Shown one piece after another: positions 5,927 through 12,453 of a DNA stretch of 57,406 nucleotides (position 1 is the stretch's first letter; every line of letters begins with the position of its first letter). The notes beneath the pieces are model-generated. The model saw only the letters and a list, made by a program, of their open reading frames with translations. It had not been told where the DNA came from and made no database searches. Source of the stretch: a virus; the IMG/VR virus record IMGVR_UViG_3300027668_000001, positions 1 through 57,406 of that record; one strand, given 5' to 3'. Both the position numbers and the translations under genes were made by a program.

Positions 5927-6654
5927 CTAAAAACATTGTAATAAGTTTGTACGACTTCACAGGTGAAGCACTCAAACCTTGGGCAGCAGCAGGTTACACT
6001 TGCTATGCCTTCGATATACAGCATGACCCACATGAAACAACAACTAGATATTCTCAGATTAATGCTAAAGGTTCTATTGAGTACGTACACGCTGATCTAC
6101 ATAACCCTGAAACCTTAAACAATATTCAAAACTATTTTGTCTACGAGAATGTAGTATTCGGCATGGCCTTCCCAGTATGCACTGACATGGCTGTATCTGG
6201 TGCGGCTCACTTCAAGCGTAAGGCAGAGGCAAACCCAAACTTTCAGATTGAGGCAGTAAGTCATGCCAAGGAATGTGCCAAGTTATTTAACAGTATGCGT
6301 ATTCCATACTTTATAGAAAACCCTGTCAGTGTACTGGCAACCAAATGGCGTAAGCCTGACTATAGATTTCATCCTTACGAGTATGGTGGATACATACCTG
6401 ACAATCAAGCAGAGCACCCACGCTGGCCTGAATACATAGCAGCCAAAGATGCGTATCATAAAAAGACATGCCTGTGGACAGGAGGAGACTTCATTATGCC
6501 TCCAACTTTACCAGTAGAACCTGAGGAAGGACACAGCAGACAGCACAGGAAGCTGGGTGGTAAGTCACAACGTACCAAAGATATACGCTCAGCCACACCA
6601 CGTGGCTTTGCTATAGCAATCTATGAGATAAATAGAGAGGACTGGTGTACATAA
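5923..6654 (+). CDS. DNA cytosine methyltransferase-like protein (243 aa)
   Basis: N-terminal SAM-binding pattern VISLYDFTGEALKPWAAAGYTCYAFDIQ resembles motif I of C5-MTases. A later ENP (in YFIENPVSVLATKW) resembles motif VI. At the expected catalytic loop it has FPVCTDMAVSG rather than the canonical PCQ, so the nucleophile would be the Cys of PVC. Proteins like this are common in marine phages and often annotated as cytosine methylases, but activity and specificity are unproven. Shorter than typical C5-MTases because the target-recognition region is reduced. ATG 5923 is preferred over upstream in-frame starts that overlap MazG. Confidence 0.65.
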   Translation: MTKNIVISLYDFTGEALKPWAAAGYTCYAFDIQHDPHETTTRYSQINAKGSIEYVHADLHNPETLNNIQNYFVYENVVFGMAFPVCTDMAVSGAAHFKRKAEANPNFQIEAVSHAKECAKLFNSMRIPYFIENPVSVLATKWRKPDYRFHPYEYGGYIPDNQAEHPRWPEYIAAKDAYHKKTCLWTGGDFIMPPTLPVEPEEGHSRQHRKLGGKSQRTKDIRSATPRGFAIAIYEINREDWCT

Positions 6655-6902
6655 TAATGCCATTCACAATAGAGGAAAAACCTTGGACCACTGAGATAGT
6701 TATCATGGATGATTCAGGAGATGATATTGACCTCGCAATAATCATAGAAAACGTAGGGGAATACGAAGGCTATGTATCTATGAGACAATTCAATGAAGAC
6801 ATAGGATGTTATGATGTAATAACCATGTCACCCTTAATGTTCAAAGATCTTATGAAATCCTTTGATTCCCCAGAGGGTTTCCACGGACTTCTATGGAAAT
6901 AA
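6645..6902 (+). CDS. Hypothetical acidic protein, probable GTG start (85 aa)
   Basis: A GTG at 6645 lies just after AGAGAGG and overlaps the upstream stop; ATG 6657 is an alternative with poor SD spacing. Acidic, no recognised domain. It is the last gene of this plus-strand block and is followed by a bidirectional terminator. Confidence 0.6.
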   Translation: MYIIMPFTIEEKPWTTEIVIMDDSGDDIDLAIIIENVGEYEGYVSMRQFNEDIGCYDVITMSPLMFKDLMKSFDSPEGFHGLLWK

Positions 6903-6956
6903 AAAAAAGAACCCAGAGACTCTCACAGAGAATCTTTGGGTTCTTATAATTTTTCA
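6901..6956. terminator. Bidirectional intrinsic terminator
   Basis: AAGAACCCAGAGA (6907-6919) pairs with TCTTTGGGTTCTT (6933-6945). On the plus strand it is followed by ATAATTTTTC; on the minus strand the eight A bases at 6901-6908 give a T-run. It separates converging genes ending at 6902 (plus) and 7038 (minus). Confidence 0.85.
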
Positions 6957-6958
6957 AT

Positions 6959-7008
6959 AACCGACAAGCCGCACTAACTTGTTTTTTTGTAAACCGACAA
7001 GCCGCACT
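6959..7008. repeat. Direct repeat AACCGACAAGCCGCACT, two copies
   Basis: Identical 17-mers at 6959-6975 and 6992-7008. The first copy continues ACAAG...CTTGT followed by seven T bases, a weak terminator-like stem for the plus strand. Shorter echoes of CCGACAAG occur near 3464 and 56680. Confidence 0.7.
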
Positions 7009-7037
7009 GGCATTTTCTTTCAGGTTCTATCAGAACC

Positions 7038-7430
7038 TCACACTATCCTAAGTGCTCGTATCTTGCTGTCGAGTTCTTCATCAGATAAACTCTCAGCGCC
7101 TATCTCCTCAATCTGAAGCTCCCTACGCTGTAGCTTAGGCTGCTCATACTCTGCAATCTTTGATGCAAGATCACTAGCAGTATCAAAGTCTTCTTTGTCT
7201 AAAGATTTAAACATAAGTATCTTTAAGACATCTAGAGAGTTCATATCGATATGGTCTAGTACATCTTCTTTGTACTGACGCCAATCTTTCATGCTCATCT
7301 TTAAGGCTTCTCTAGCATCTCTTGCTGCTTTACGAGAAGCTGCTGATTTCAATTGCATCTCCTTAGCATTTTCTTTAGTGAATGAAGGTGCTAAATTTTT
7401 AAGGCTGTTTGGATGAACCTCTCTAGTCAT
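7038..7430 (-). CDS. Isolated late-type gene, possible small terminase or packaging protein (130 aa)
   Basis: Only minus-strand gene within the early half. The product has a basic N-terminal half (KNLAPSFTKENAKEMQLKSAASRKAARDAREALK) and an acidic helical C-terminus (SLSDEELDSKIRAL). This layout resembles phage terminase small subunits, but I see no diagnostic motif. It has its own copy of the phage T7-like promoter at 7499-7522, the same type that drives terminase and portal, which supports late expression. No other small-terminase candidate is obvious near TerL. It is closed off by the terminator at 6901-6956. Confidence 0.6.
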   Translation of the reverse strand: MTREVHPNSLKNLAPSFTKENAKEMQLKSAASRKAARDAREALKMSMKDWRQYKEDVLDHIDMNSLDVLKILMFKSLDKEDFDTASDLASKIAEYEQPKLQRRELQIEEIGAESLSDEELDSKIRALRIV

Positions 7431-7457
7431 AGTAATTACCTCTTATTATACTTTATT

Positions 7458-7480
7458 AATCCGACCACGGGGGTCGGATT
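7458..7480 (+). promoter_or_regulatory. Conserved hairpin element, copy C
   Basis: Perfect 9-bp stem AATCCGACC/GGTCGGATT with loop ACGGG, followed by TTAGAAGAGG. Here an A-T pair replaces the A-C mismatch of copy B, a compensating change. It lies 54 bases before the plus-strand gene at 7534 and directly behind the minus-strand gene ending its 5' side at 7430. Confidence 0.65.
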
Positions 7481-7498
7481 TTAGAAGAGGAATAACTC

Positions 7499-7522
7499 TC
7501 TTCTCTATAAGGAACTTAAAGA
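7499..7522 (-). promoter_or_regulatory. Phage RNAP promoter (minus), drives 7430-7038
   Basis: On the minus strand: TCTTTAAGTTCCTTATA then G, start at 7505. One mismatch from the consensus TCTCTAAGTTCCTTATA in this window. It is the only such promoter in the early half and points at the single minus-strand gene there. Confidence 0.8.
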
Positions 7523-7533
7523 AAGGGCATAAA

Positions 7534-7779
7534 ATGTCAGATATTATTAACAATCCTACACACTACACAAAGTACAAAATACAACCTATCACATTTATCA
7601 TGGAGAATGACTTACCATTTCATGTAGGTAACATTATTAAATATGTTATGAGAGCTGGTCATAAGATCTATGAGGGTGAGGACGGGGTTGGATCAGAGAT
7701 AACAGACCTACGTAAAGTCATCAGGTATGCAGAGATACGTATTGAACAACTTGATAAAAACATGAAGGACTATATCTAA
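7534..7779 (+). CDS. DUF3310 family protein (81 aa)
   Basis: Carries the DUF3310 pattern: NPTHYTKYKIQPITFIMEND near the N-terminus, then GNIIKYVMRAGHK and DLRKVIRYAEI. The family is common in phages, often beside nucleotide-metabolism genes. Some members are labelled nucleotide kinases, but function is not settled. SD GAAAGGGCATAAA precedes the ATG. TAATG overlap with the next gene. Confidence 0.85.
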   Translation: MSDIINNPTHYTKYKIQPITFIMENDLPFHVGNIIKYVMRAGHKIYEGEDGVGSEITDLRKVIRYAEIRIEQLDKNMKDYI

Positions 7780-7970
7780 TGGGTAAATATAAAAACATAG
7801 AGACAAACATAGATGAAATCATAAGGCTTACATACCTACTGGGAGACTTCAGTACCCACAAAGAGTTCACTGAGATTGTCTATGCTAAATGCTTGGACCA
7901 AAACATACCCTCAGCAAACATCAATTATGCAGATAAACGAATAGGAGAAGTACTAGGTGACCTTATATAA
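7779..7970 (+). CDS. Hypothetical protein (63 aa)
   Basis: ATG overlaps the stop of the DUF3310 gene. Helix-rich with no recognised family. Overlaps the start of the DUF1127 gene by 14 bases. Confidence 0.55.
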   Translation: MGKYKNIETNIDEIIRLTYLLGDFSTHKEFTEIVYAKCLDQNIPSANINYADKRIGEVLGDLI

Positions 7971-8169
7971 TAAAATAAAAGAAACTTTACGTAAACGTGT
8001 GAACATGAATCAGACAATCAATCAACTTCACAACCTATCTGATACAGAACTAAAAGACATTGGTATATATCGTGGTCAAATTGAGGAGATAGCTAGGGGT
8101 ATTATCGATTTCCACCGGACAGTACGAGATGGAAACCTATTAACTTCACCTGATAAAGACGAGGAATAA
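7957..8169 (+). CDS. DUF1127-type small protein (70 aa)
   Basis: Residues about 20-48 match the DUF1127 (YjiS-like) core: INQLHNLSDTELKDIGIYRG, with the L-x-x-L-x-D-x-x-L-x-D-I-G pattern. The N-terminal basic helix before the core is also typical. These proteins are abundant in Alphaproteobacteria and have been linked to RNA turnover and phosphate or carbon metabolism. Starts with GTG at 7957 after AGAAGTACTAG; a later ATG at 8005 would remove the basic helix. A host-derived regulator borrowed by the phage is the likeliest reading. Confidence 0.7.
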   Translation: MTLYNKIKETLRKRVNMNQTINQLHNLSDTELKDIGIYRGQIEEIARGIIDFHRTVRDGNLLTSPDKDEE

Positions 8170-8172
8170 ATA

Positions 8173-8358
8173 ATGACAGCACTATGGGTACTCCTTTGGC
8201 TACAAGTAGAAACACCAGTGGGTGTCAACTACTTTCAATTAGGATCTTATGAGAGCTTACAGAAATGTAACTCTGCATTAGAAAGGGGTAAGGTTATGAT
8301 AACAACTATAGACACTCAGGTAGTGTGTGTGGAGATTGGAGTAAACTCGGATGATTAA
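8173..8358 (+). CDS. Small hypothetical protein with hydrophobic N-terminus (61 aa)
   Basis: The N-terminal segment TALWVLLWLQV is signal- or anchor-like, followed by a polar region with two cysteines that could be exported (Cys34 and Cys52). No family is named. It overlaps the start of thyX by 8 bases. Confidence 0.55.
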   Translation: MTALWVLLWLQVETPVGVNYFQLGSYESLQKCNSALERGKVMITTIDTQVVCVEIGVNSDD

Positions 8359-9010
8359 TGTAACATTCATAGATAGTATGGGTACTGACCTATCTGTAGT
8401 AAATGCAGCGCGCACAAGTTTTGGGAAAAAGAGCCAATGGCACTACCCAAATGATGATGACACTCAGAGAACACTTAGTGATCGTGATACAAAGTTGGTA
8501 AGGTATCTTGCAAGTCATAAACACACCTCACCATTCGGACATTGCTTCGCGTCTTTTCACATTAAGTCAAGTGTTGTGGTAGCCAGACAGCTAGTCAAGC
8601 ATAAATTTTTAAGATGGAATGAAATATCTAGGCGATACGTTGCAGATGAGCCACAGTATGACATACCTAAGCTTCGTAAAGCCACTAAAGATAAGAAGCA
8701 AGGGTCAGGAGATTTAATTAATAACCCCATGTTAGATGCAGTAATACAACAGTCTTACATTGAGTCCACTAAACAGTACAAATATCTACTTGCAATGGGT
8801 GTCTGTGAGGAGCAAGCGAGAGGCATACTGCCCCTCAATCACTTCACTGAATGGTACTGGTCAGGAAGTCTTGATGCCTTTGCTGACATGTGCAACCTCA
8901 GATGTTCAGGTGATACACAGGAAGAGACTAGGTTAGTAGCTAATGGTATCTGTAATATTATGAAAAAGTTATTCCCTGTATCTTGGTTTGCATTGAGGTT
9001 AGAGAAATAA
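8351..9010 (+). CDS. thyX: Flavin-dependent thymidylate synthase ThyX (219 aa)
   Basis: Converts dUMP to dTMP using FAD and methylene-tetrahydrofolate. The ThyX signature region is present as QLVKHKFLRWNEISRRYV (about residues 77-94), matching RHRxxSxNExSxRY with Lys-His-Lys in place of Arg-His-Arg and Leu-Arg in place of the first xxS context. Other family stretches are SPFGHCFASFHIK and LPLNHFTEWYWSGSLDAFADMCNLR. Length fits phage ThyX. It overlaps the upstream gene by 8 bases and is followed after 3 bases by glutaredoxin, so both likely serve DNA precursor supply. Confidence 0.9.
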   Translation: MINVTFIDSMGTDLSVVNAARTSFGKKSQWHYPNDDDTQRTLSDRDTKLVRYLASHKHTSPFGHCFASFHIKSSVVVARQLVKHKFLRWNEISRRYVADEPQYDIPKLRKATKDKKQGSGDLINNPMLDAVIQQSYIESTKQYKYLLAMGVCEEQARGILPLNHFTEWYWSGSLDAFADMCNLRCSGDTQEETRLVANGICNIMKKLFPVSWFALRLEK

Positions 9011-9013
9011 TTA

Positions 9014-9235
9014 ATGTATGAAGTATATAGCATAACTAACTGTCCATTCTGTGAGAGAGCTAAAGAACTCCTCAGAGAAAACAAAGAAGGCTTTACAGAA
9101 TACGCTATCGACATACAAACTGAACTGGGTAAGTCGGTAATGAAACGATCAATGATGAAAACAGTTCCTATTATATACCACAATGATATATTTATTGGTG
9201 GATATAATGATCTTAAGATGTACTTAAACAAATAA
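9014..9235 (+). CDS. Glutaredoxin (73 aa)
   Basis: A compact thioredoxin-fold protein with the redox motif CPFC at residues 10-13, a TVPIIY cis-proline segment and a GGYNDL glutathione-side motif. It probably reduces the phage ribonucleotide reductase (NrdJ at 33825-35576), whose C-terminus ends with a cysteine pair. It lies between thyX and the DNA polymerase gene. Confidence 0.9.
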   Translation: MYEVYSITNCPFCERAKELLRENKEGFTEYAIDIQTELGKSVMKRSMMKTVPIIYHNDIFIGGYNDLKMYLNK

Positions 9236-9249
9236 GGAAAGGACGCAAC

Positions 9250-11088
9250 ATGCGTTTATGCTATGATATAGAATGTAATGGTCTCACTCCGGATACTATC
9301 TGGATGATTGTTGCACAGAATTTAGATAATAATCAGATCTACAAGTTCTCTGATCACGATAACCTACATGGTTCTATTGCTGATGGTGCTGCACTACTGC
9401 AGAACGCAGAGATACTGGTAGGTCATAACATTATTGGTTTTGATAATGTAGTGATGGATAAGATATGTGGTACTACACTCAATGAGAAACGCTGTCATGA
9501 TACTTGGGTTATGTCTCAGGTGTTGCGATACAAACGAGCACACAAGCATGGTCTTGCTGGTTGGGGTGAACACCTAGGCAACAATAAGATTTCATATGAA
9601 GGTGGTTGGGATGCTTACTCACGTGAGATGCTCCGCTACTGTGTACAAGATGTTCGTGTGAATGTTGATGTGTACTATGAGTTACTTACAGAGTACAAGA
9701 AGGTTGCTAAATTTAATCCTAAGATTAAGTTAGGTATGAAAGCTGAACATGAGACAGCAAAGTTCAATGCCTTCTGTAAGAACAAGGGTTGGTACTTCGA
9801 TATGGAAGAAGCTATGACTCTAGTAGGTATCATGCAACAACGTATGGCTGAAATATCTAACACCATTGAACCTCAGATGGGAACTAAGGTTGTTTACATT
9901 GACAAAGAACCTAAGTCCCCTAAATACAACAAGAATGGAAAGTACAATGCGACTACTGCCAAGCTGCTTAGCGAATATTTTGGAACGGAAGTTGCGGTCA
10001 CAGACACCCATCTCGCAGGACCAACTTTCAAATTCCAACGAACAACTAAGGAACAAGCTAAACTGGGATCTCAAGAAGCGGTTAAAGATTGGCTCATCAC
10101 TATCGGATGGAAACCAGACGATTACAACCGAAAGAAAATCGGAAGAGAATGGGTAACTACTGGACCTAAACTCACAACATCCTCATTGGCTAAGCTTGGG
10201 GAAGTTGGTATGATGGTTGATGAGTACTATGTACTACGTCACAAGGCTTCTCTTATGGAGGGCTGGGTGGAAAAGGTAGAAGGTTCTGAGGACAAGAGAC
10301 TTCATGGTAACATGTGGACTATCGGTACACCTACCTTCAGAGTACGTCATGAGGTAATTGCAAACCTTCCGGGTATTGAAACACCTTGGGGTAAAGAGAT
10401 ACGTGGGATGCTTAAGCCTGATCCCGGATACGTTATTGTTGGTGCAGACAGTGCTGGTAATCAGTTACGTGGTCTTTGTCATTACGTAGATAACGATGAG
10501 TTCACTAAGGAAGTACGATATGGTGACCAACACCAGCGCAATGCTGATGCACTTGGTTGTTCTAGACCCATAGCCAAAGGCTATCTGTACGCTTACCTCT
10601 TTGGAGCAGGTGATGCTAAGCTGGGTCAAGTATTATCCGGTAAGTCCAATAGCGAAGTAGGCCGTAAGTCACGTGTTGATTTCTCTAAGGGCATCAAAGG
10701 CTTAGAAGAACTTAAGAAGAAACTCTTAAACATCTGGAACAAAACATCTAACCAACAAGGTGATGGATGGTTCCCTGCACTTGATGGACGCCCAGTGTTC
10801 TGTGGGTCTGGTCATCAAACTCTTAACTACTTACTCCAAGCTGCTGAAGGTGTTACCTGTAAGGCATCACTGATGTGGGCATGGGATAAGATACGTGAAG
10901 AGAAACTACGTGCCGAACCTCGTCTGTTCTACCATGATGAGATGGCATTCCAATCACACCCTGACGATGCTAAACGTGTTGGGGAAATACTAACAGAGTC
11001 CTTTTCTGCTGGTCCAAAGATGTTCGATGTAACATGCATGGATGGTGGTGAGTACATAATAGGAGAAAGCTACGCAGATGTTCACTGA
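9250..11088 (+). CDS. Family A DNA polymerase with 3'-5' exonuclease (612 aa)
   Basis: Replicative polymerase of the T7 gp5 type. Exonuclease domain: YDIECNG with Asp6 and Glu8, and GHNIIGFD (about residues 58-65). Polymerase motif A: VGADSAGNQLRG with Asp400. Motif B: R439-x3-K443-x3-Y447 leading to GAGD. Motif C: YHDE with Asp563. About 90 residues shorter than T7 gp5. I looked for a DnaJ-like cysteine-rich insert, known in the SAR116 phage HMO-2011 polymerase, and did not see one. SD AAGGAAAGGACGCAAC precedes ATG 9250. Overlaps the 5' exonuclease gene by 11 bases. Confidence 0.95.
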   Translation: MRLCYDIECNGLTPDTIWMIVAQNLDNNQIYKFSDHDNLHGSIADGAALLQNAEILVGHNIIGFDNVVMDKICGTTLNEKRCHDTWVMSQVLRYKRAHKHGLAGWGEHLGNNKISYEGGWDAYSREMLRYCVQDVRVNVDVYYELLTEYKKVAKFNPKIKLGMKAEHETAKFNAFCKNKGWYFDMEEAMTLVGIMQQRMAEISNTIEPQMGTKVVYIDKEPKSPKYNKNGKYNATTAKLLSEYFGTEVAVTDTHLAGPTFKFQRTTKEQAKLGSQEAVKDWLITIGWKPDDYNRKKIGREWVTTGPKLTTSSLAKLGEVGMMVDEYYVLRHKASLMEGWVEKVEGSEDKRLHGNMWTIGTPTFRVRHEVIANLPGIETPWGKEIRGMLKPDPGYVIVGADSAGNQLRGLCHYVDNDEFTKEVRYGDQHQRNADALGCSRPIAKGYLYAYLFGAGDAKLGQVLSGKSNSEVGRKSRVDFSKGIKGLEELKKKLLNIWNKTSNQQGDGWFPALDGRPVFCGSGHQTLNYLLQAAEGVTCKASLMWAWDKIREEKLRAEPRLFYHDEMAFQSHPDDAKRVGEILTESFSAGPKMFDVTCMDGGEYIIGESYADVH

Positions 11089-11827
11089 TAATGCAGTAAT
11101 ACTGGTAGACTCAGACTCAATCTACTTTAGGATGGCTTGTGTAACAACCAAACAAAAAGAGATTCGTGTGGGAATTGATAGCACTATGAGAGAGATCCAA
11201 CGTAACTGTGGGTCTGATAGTTTTCTCGTAGCAATTAAAGGGAGGGGTAATTTCCGAAAGGAGATGTACCCTCTCTACAAAGGAACCCGAAGGGAGATAG
11301 AACCTAGCGTTAAAGAAGCGTTGAACTATGGACACAAATACATGGTTGAGAAGTACCAAGCTGTTGAAGCTGACTACATGGAAGCTGATGATCTTGTTGC
11401 TATCTGGGCTGCTGAATGCAGAGATGTAAACCAAGAGTATACAGTTGTAGGTATTGACAAAGATCTTTTACAGATACCTGGAACACATTACAACTTTGTA
11501 AAGAAAGTAATCACAGAGGTTGATGAAGACACTGCTAACTTAAAGCTTATGCTTCAATGCCTTACTGGTGATAGGTCTGATAACATACCTGGAATTAAAG
11601 GGATTGGACCTAAGAAGGCAGAGAAGATACTACATGGAGTTCCTATGCACCGCAGGTGGAATAGGGTAAGGGCTGCTTGGAGAACAAATGGATCCGGAGA
11701 TCCTGATATTTCCAAACGACTATTAACAATGGTAACATCTTGGGAAGAATTAGATGACATTAAAAAACAAATTGAAGAGCATAAGTCGAAAGAACAAACG
11801 TCAGTTCATCGGGATACTGAAGACTGA
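11078..11827 (+). CDS. 5'-3' exonuclease / flap endonuclease (249 aa)
   Basis: Probably removes RNA primers and degrades host DNA, as T7 gp6-like or FEN enzymes do. Metal-site motifs: VDSDS near the N-terminus, EADYMEADDLVAIWAAE (about residues 97-113), VGIDKDLLQ, and GDRSDNIPGIKGIGPKKAEKIL (about residues 164-185), the helix-hairpin-helix of this family. Starts inside the end of the polymerase gene. The last 74 bases overlap the HNH gene. Confidence 0.9.
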   Translation: MFTDNAVILVDSDSIYFRMACVTTKQKEIRVGIDSTMREIQRNCGSDSFLVAIKGRGNFRKEMYPLYKGTRREIEPSVKEALNYGHKYMVEKYQAVEADYMEADDLVAIWAAECRDVNQEYTVVGIDKDLLQIPGTHYNFVKKVITEVDEDTANLKLMLQCLTGDRSDNIPGIKGIGPKKAEKILHGVPMHRRWNRVRAAWRTNGSGDPDISKRLLTMVTSWEELDDIKKQIEEHKSKEQTSVHRDTED

Positions 11828-12107
11828 CATTGGTTGTGTTGATTGTGGTTACAATGAACATCCAGATGCTCTAGGCTTTGATCACCTTCCTAAGTATGAG
11901 AAGCTTCACGATGTATCACGAATGGTATCTTGGGATAAAGATATCGGTGACATCCTTAATGAAGTCTTTAAAACAGAAGTGGTGTGCCATAACTGTCATG
12001 CTATTAGAACAGCAGAGAGGCGCAATGGAAAACCTATTCCAGATAAAACCACTGTCAGCAAACAGAATGTTTGTAAGGAAAGGCAGGATAACCTACAAGA
12101 CAGCTGA
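11754..12107 (+). CDS. HNH endonuclease (117 aa)
   Basis: Zinc-stabilised HNH nuclease: CVDC (residues 28-31), the catalytic region GFDHLPKYEK with Asp43-His44, and VCHNCH (Cys78, Cys81, His82). The first residues are highly basic (KNKLKSISRKNKRQ). Phage HNH proteins of this form are often homing endonucleases. This one overlaps both neighbours (5' exonuclease by 74 bases, RusA by 83), so it may have invaded the gap between them. An alternative is a DNA-processing nuclease needed for replication. Confidence 0.85.
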   Translation: MTLKNKLKSISRKNKRQFIGILKTDIGCVDCGYNEHPDALGFDHLPKYEKLHDVSRMVSWDKDIGDILNEVFKTEVVCHNCHAIRTAERRNGKPIPDKTTVSKQNVCKERQDNLQDS

Positions 12108-12423
12108 CTATAAGAGGTTTCAAGAGGAGATGGCAGTCATACTTATGGGTGAGACATGGGAGTTTAAAGACAACCCTGTCCACTTCATTGTGTATGCTGG
12201 CCTCTCTAACAAAGCCTCTGACTTAGATAATATAATTAAACCTTTACTTGATACCTATCAAAATATATTCGAGGAGTTCAATGATAAAACGGTACAAGGA
12301 ATTATCCTTCAAAGAGACAGAGTTAAACGAGGAAGAGAATACCTCTGGGTTCGAGTTGCAAAAGCAGAAGAACTTGAAGTGGGATTCGAAGCATTCGAAG
12401 ACTCGACAGAAAAAGAATCGTAA
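12025..12423 (+). CDS. RusA-like Holliday junction resolvase (132 aa)
   Basis: Cleaves branched DNA during replication and before packaging. Family signs: N-terminal PLSANRMFVRKGRITYKT, and the acidic catalytic region SNKASDLDNIIKPLLDTYQ with the DLDN motif. Its length is right for RusA. ATG 12025 follows AGAGAGGCGCA; the frame runs further upstream inside the HNH gene but without RusA character. It would take the place of T7 endonuclease I, which I do not see. Confidence 0.85.
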   Translation: MENLFQIKPLSANRMFVRKGRITYKTADYKRFQEEMAVILMGETWEFKDNPVHFIVYAGLSNKASDLDNIIKPLLDTYQNIFEEFNDKTVQGIILQRDRVKRGREYLWVRVAKAEELEVGFEAFEDSTEKES

Positions 12424-12453
12424 TCGTGATATAAAAACCGAAAGGGATTTCTG

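Noticed and set aside
9250-11088. DnaJ-like insert in the polymerase, as reported for phage HMO-2011
   Set aside because: The segment between exonuclease and polymerase has no CxxCxGxG repeats.
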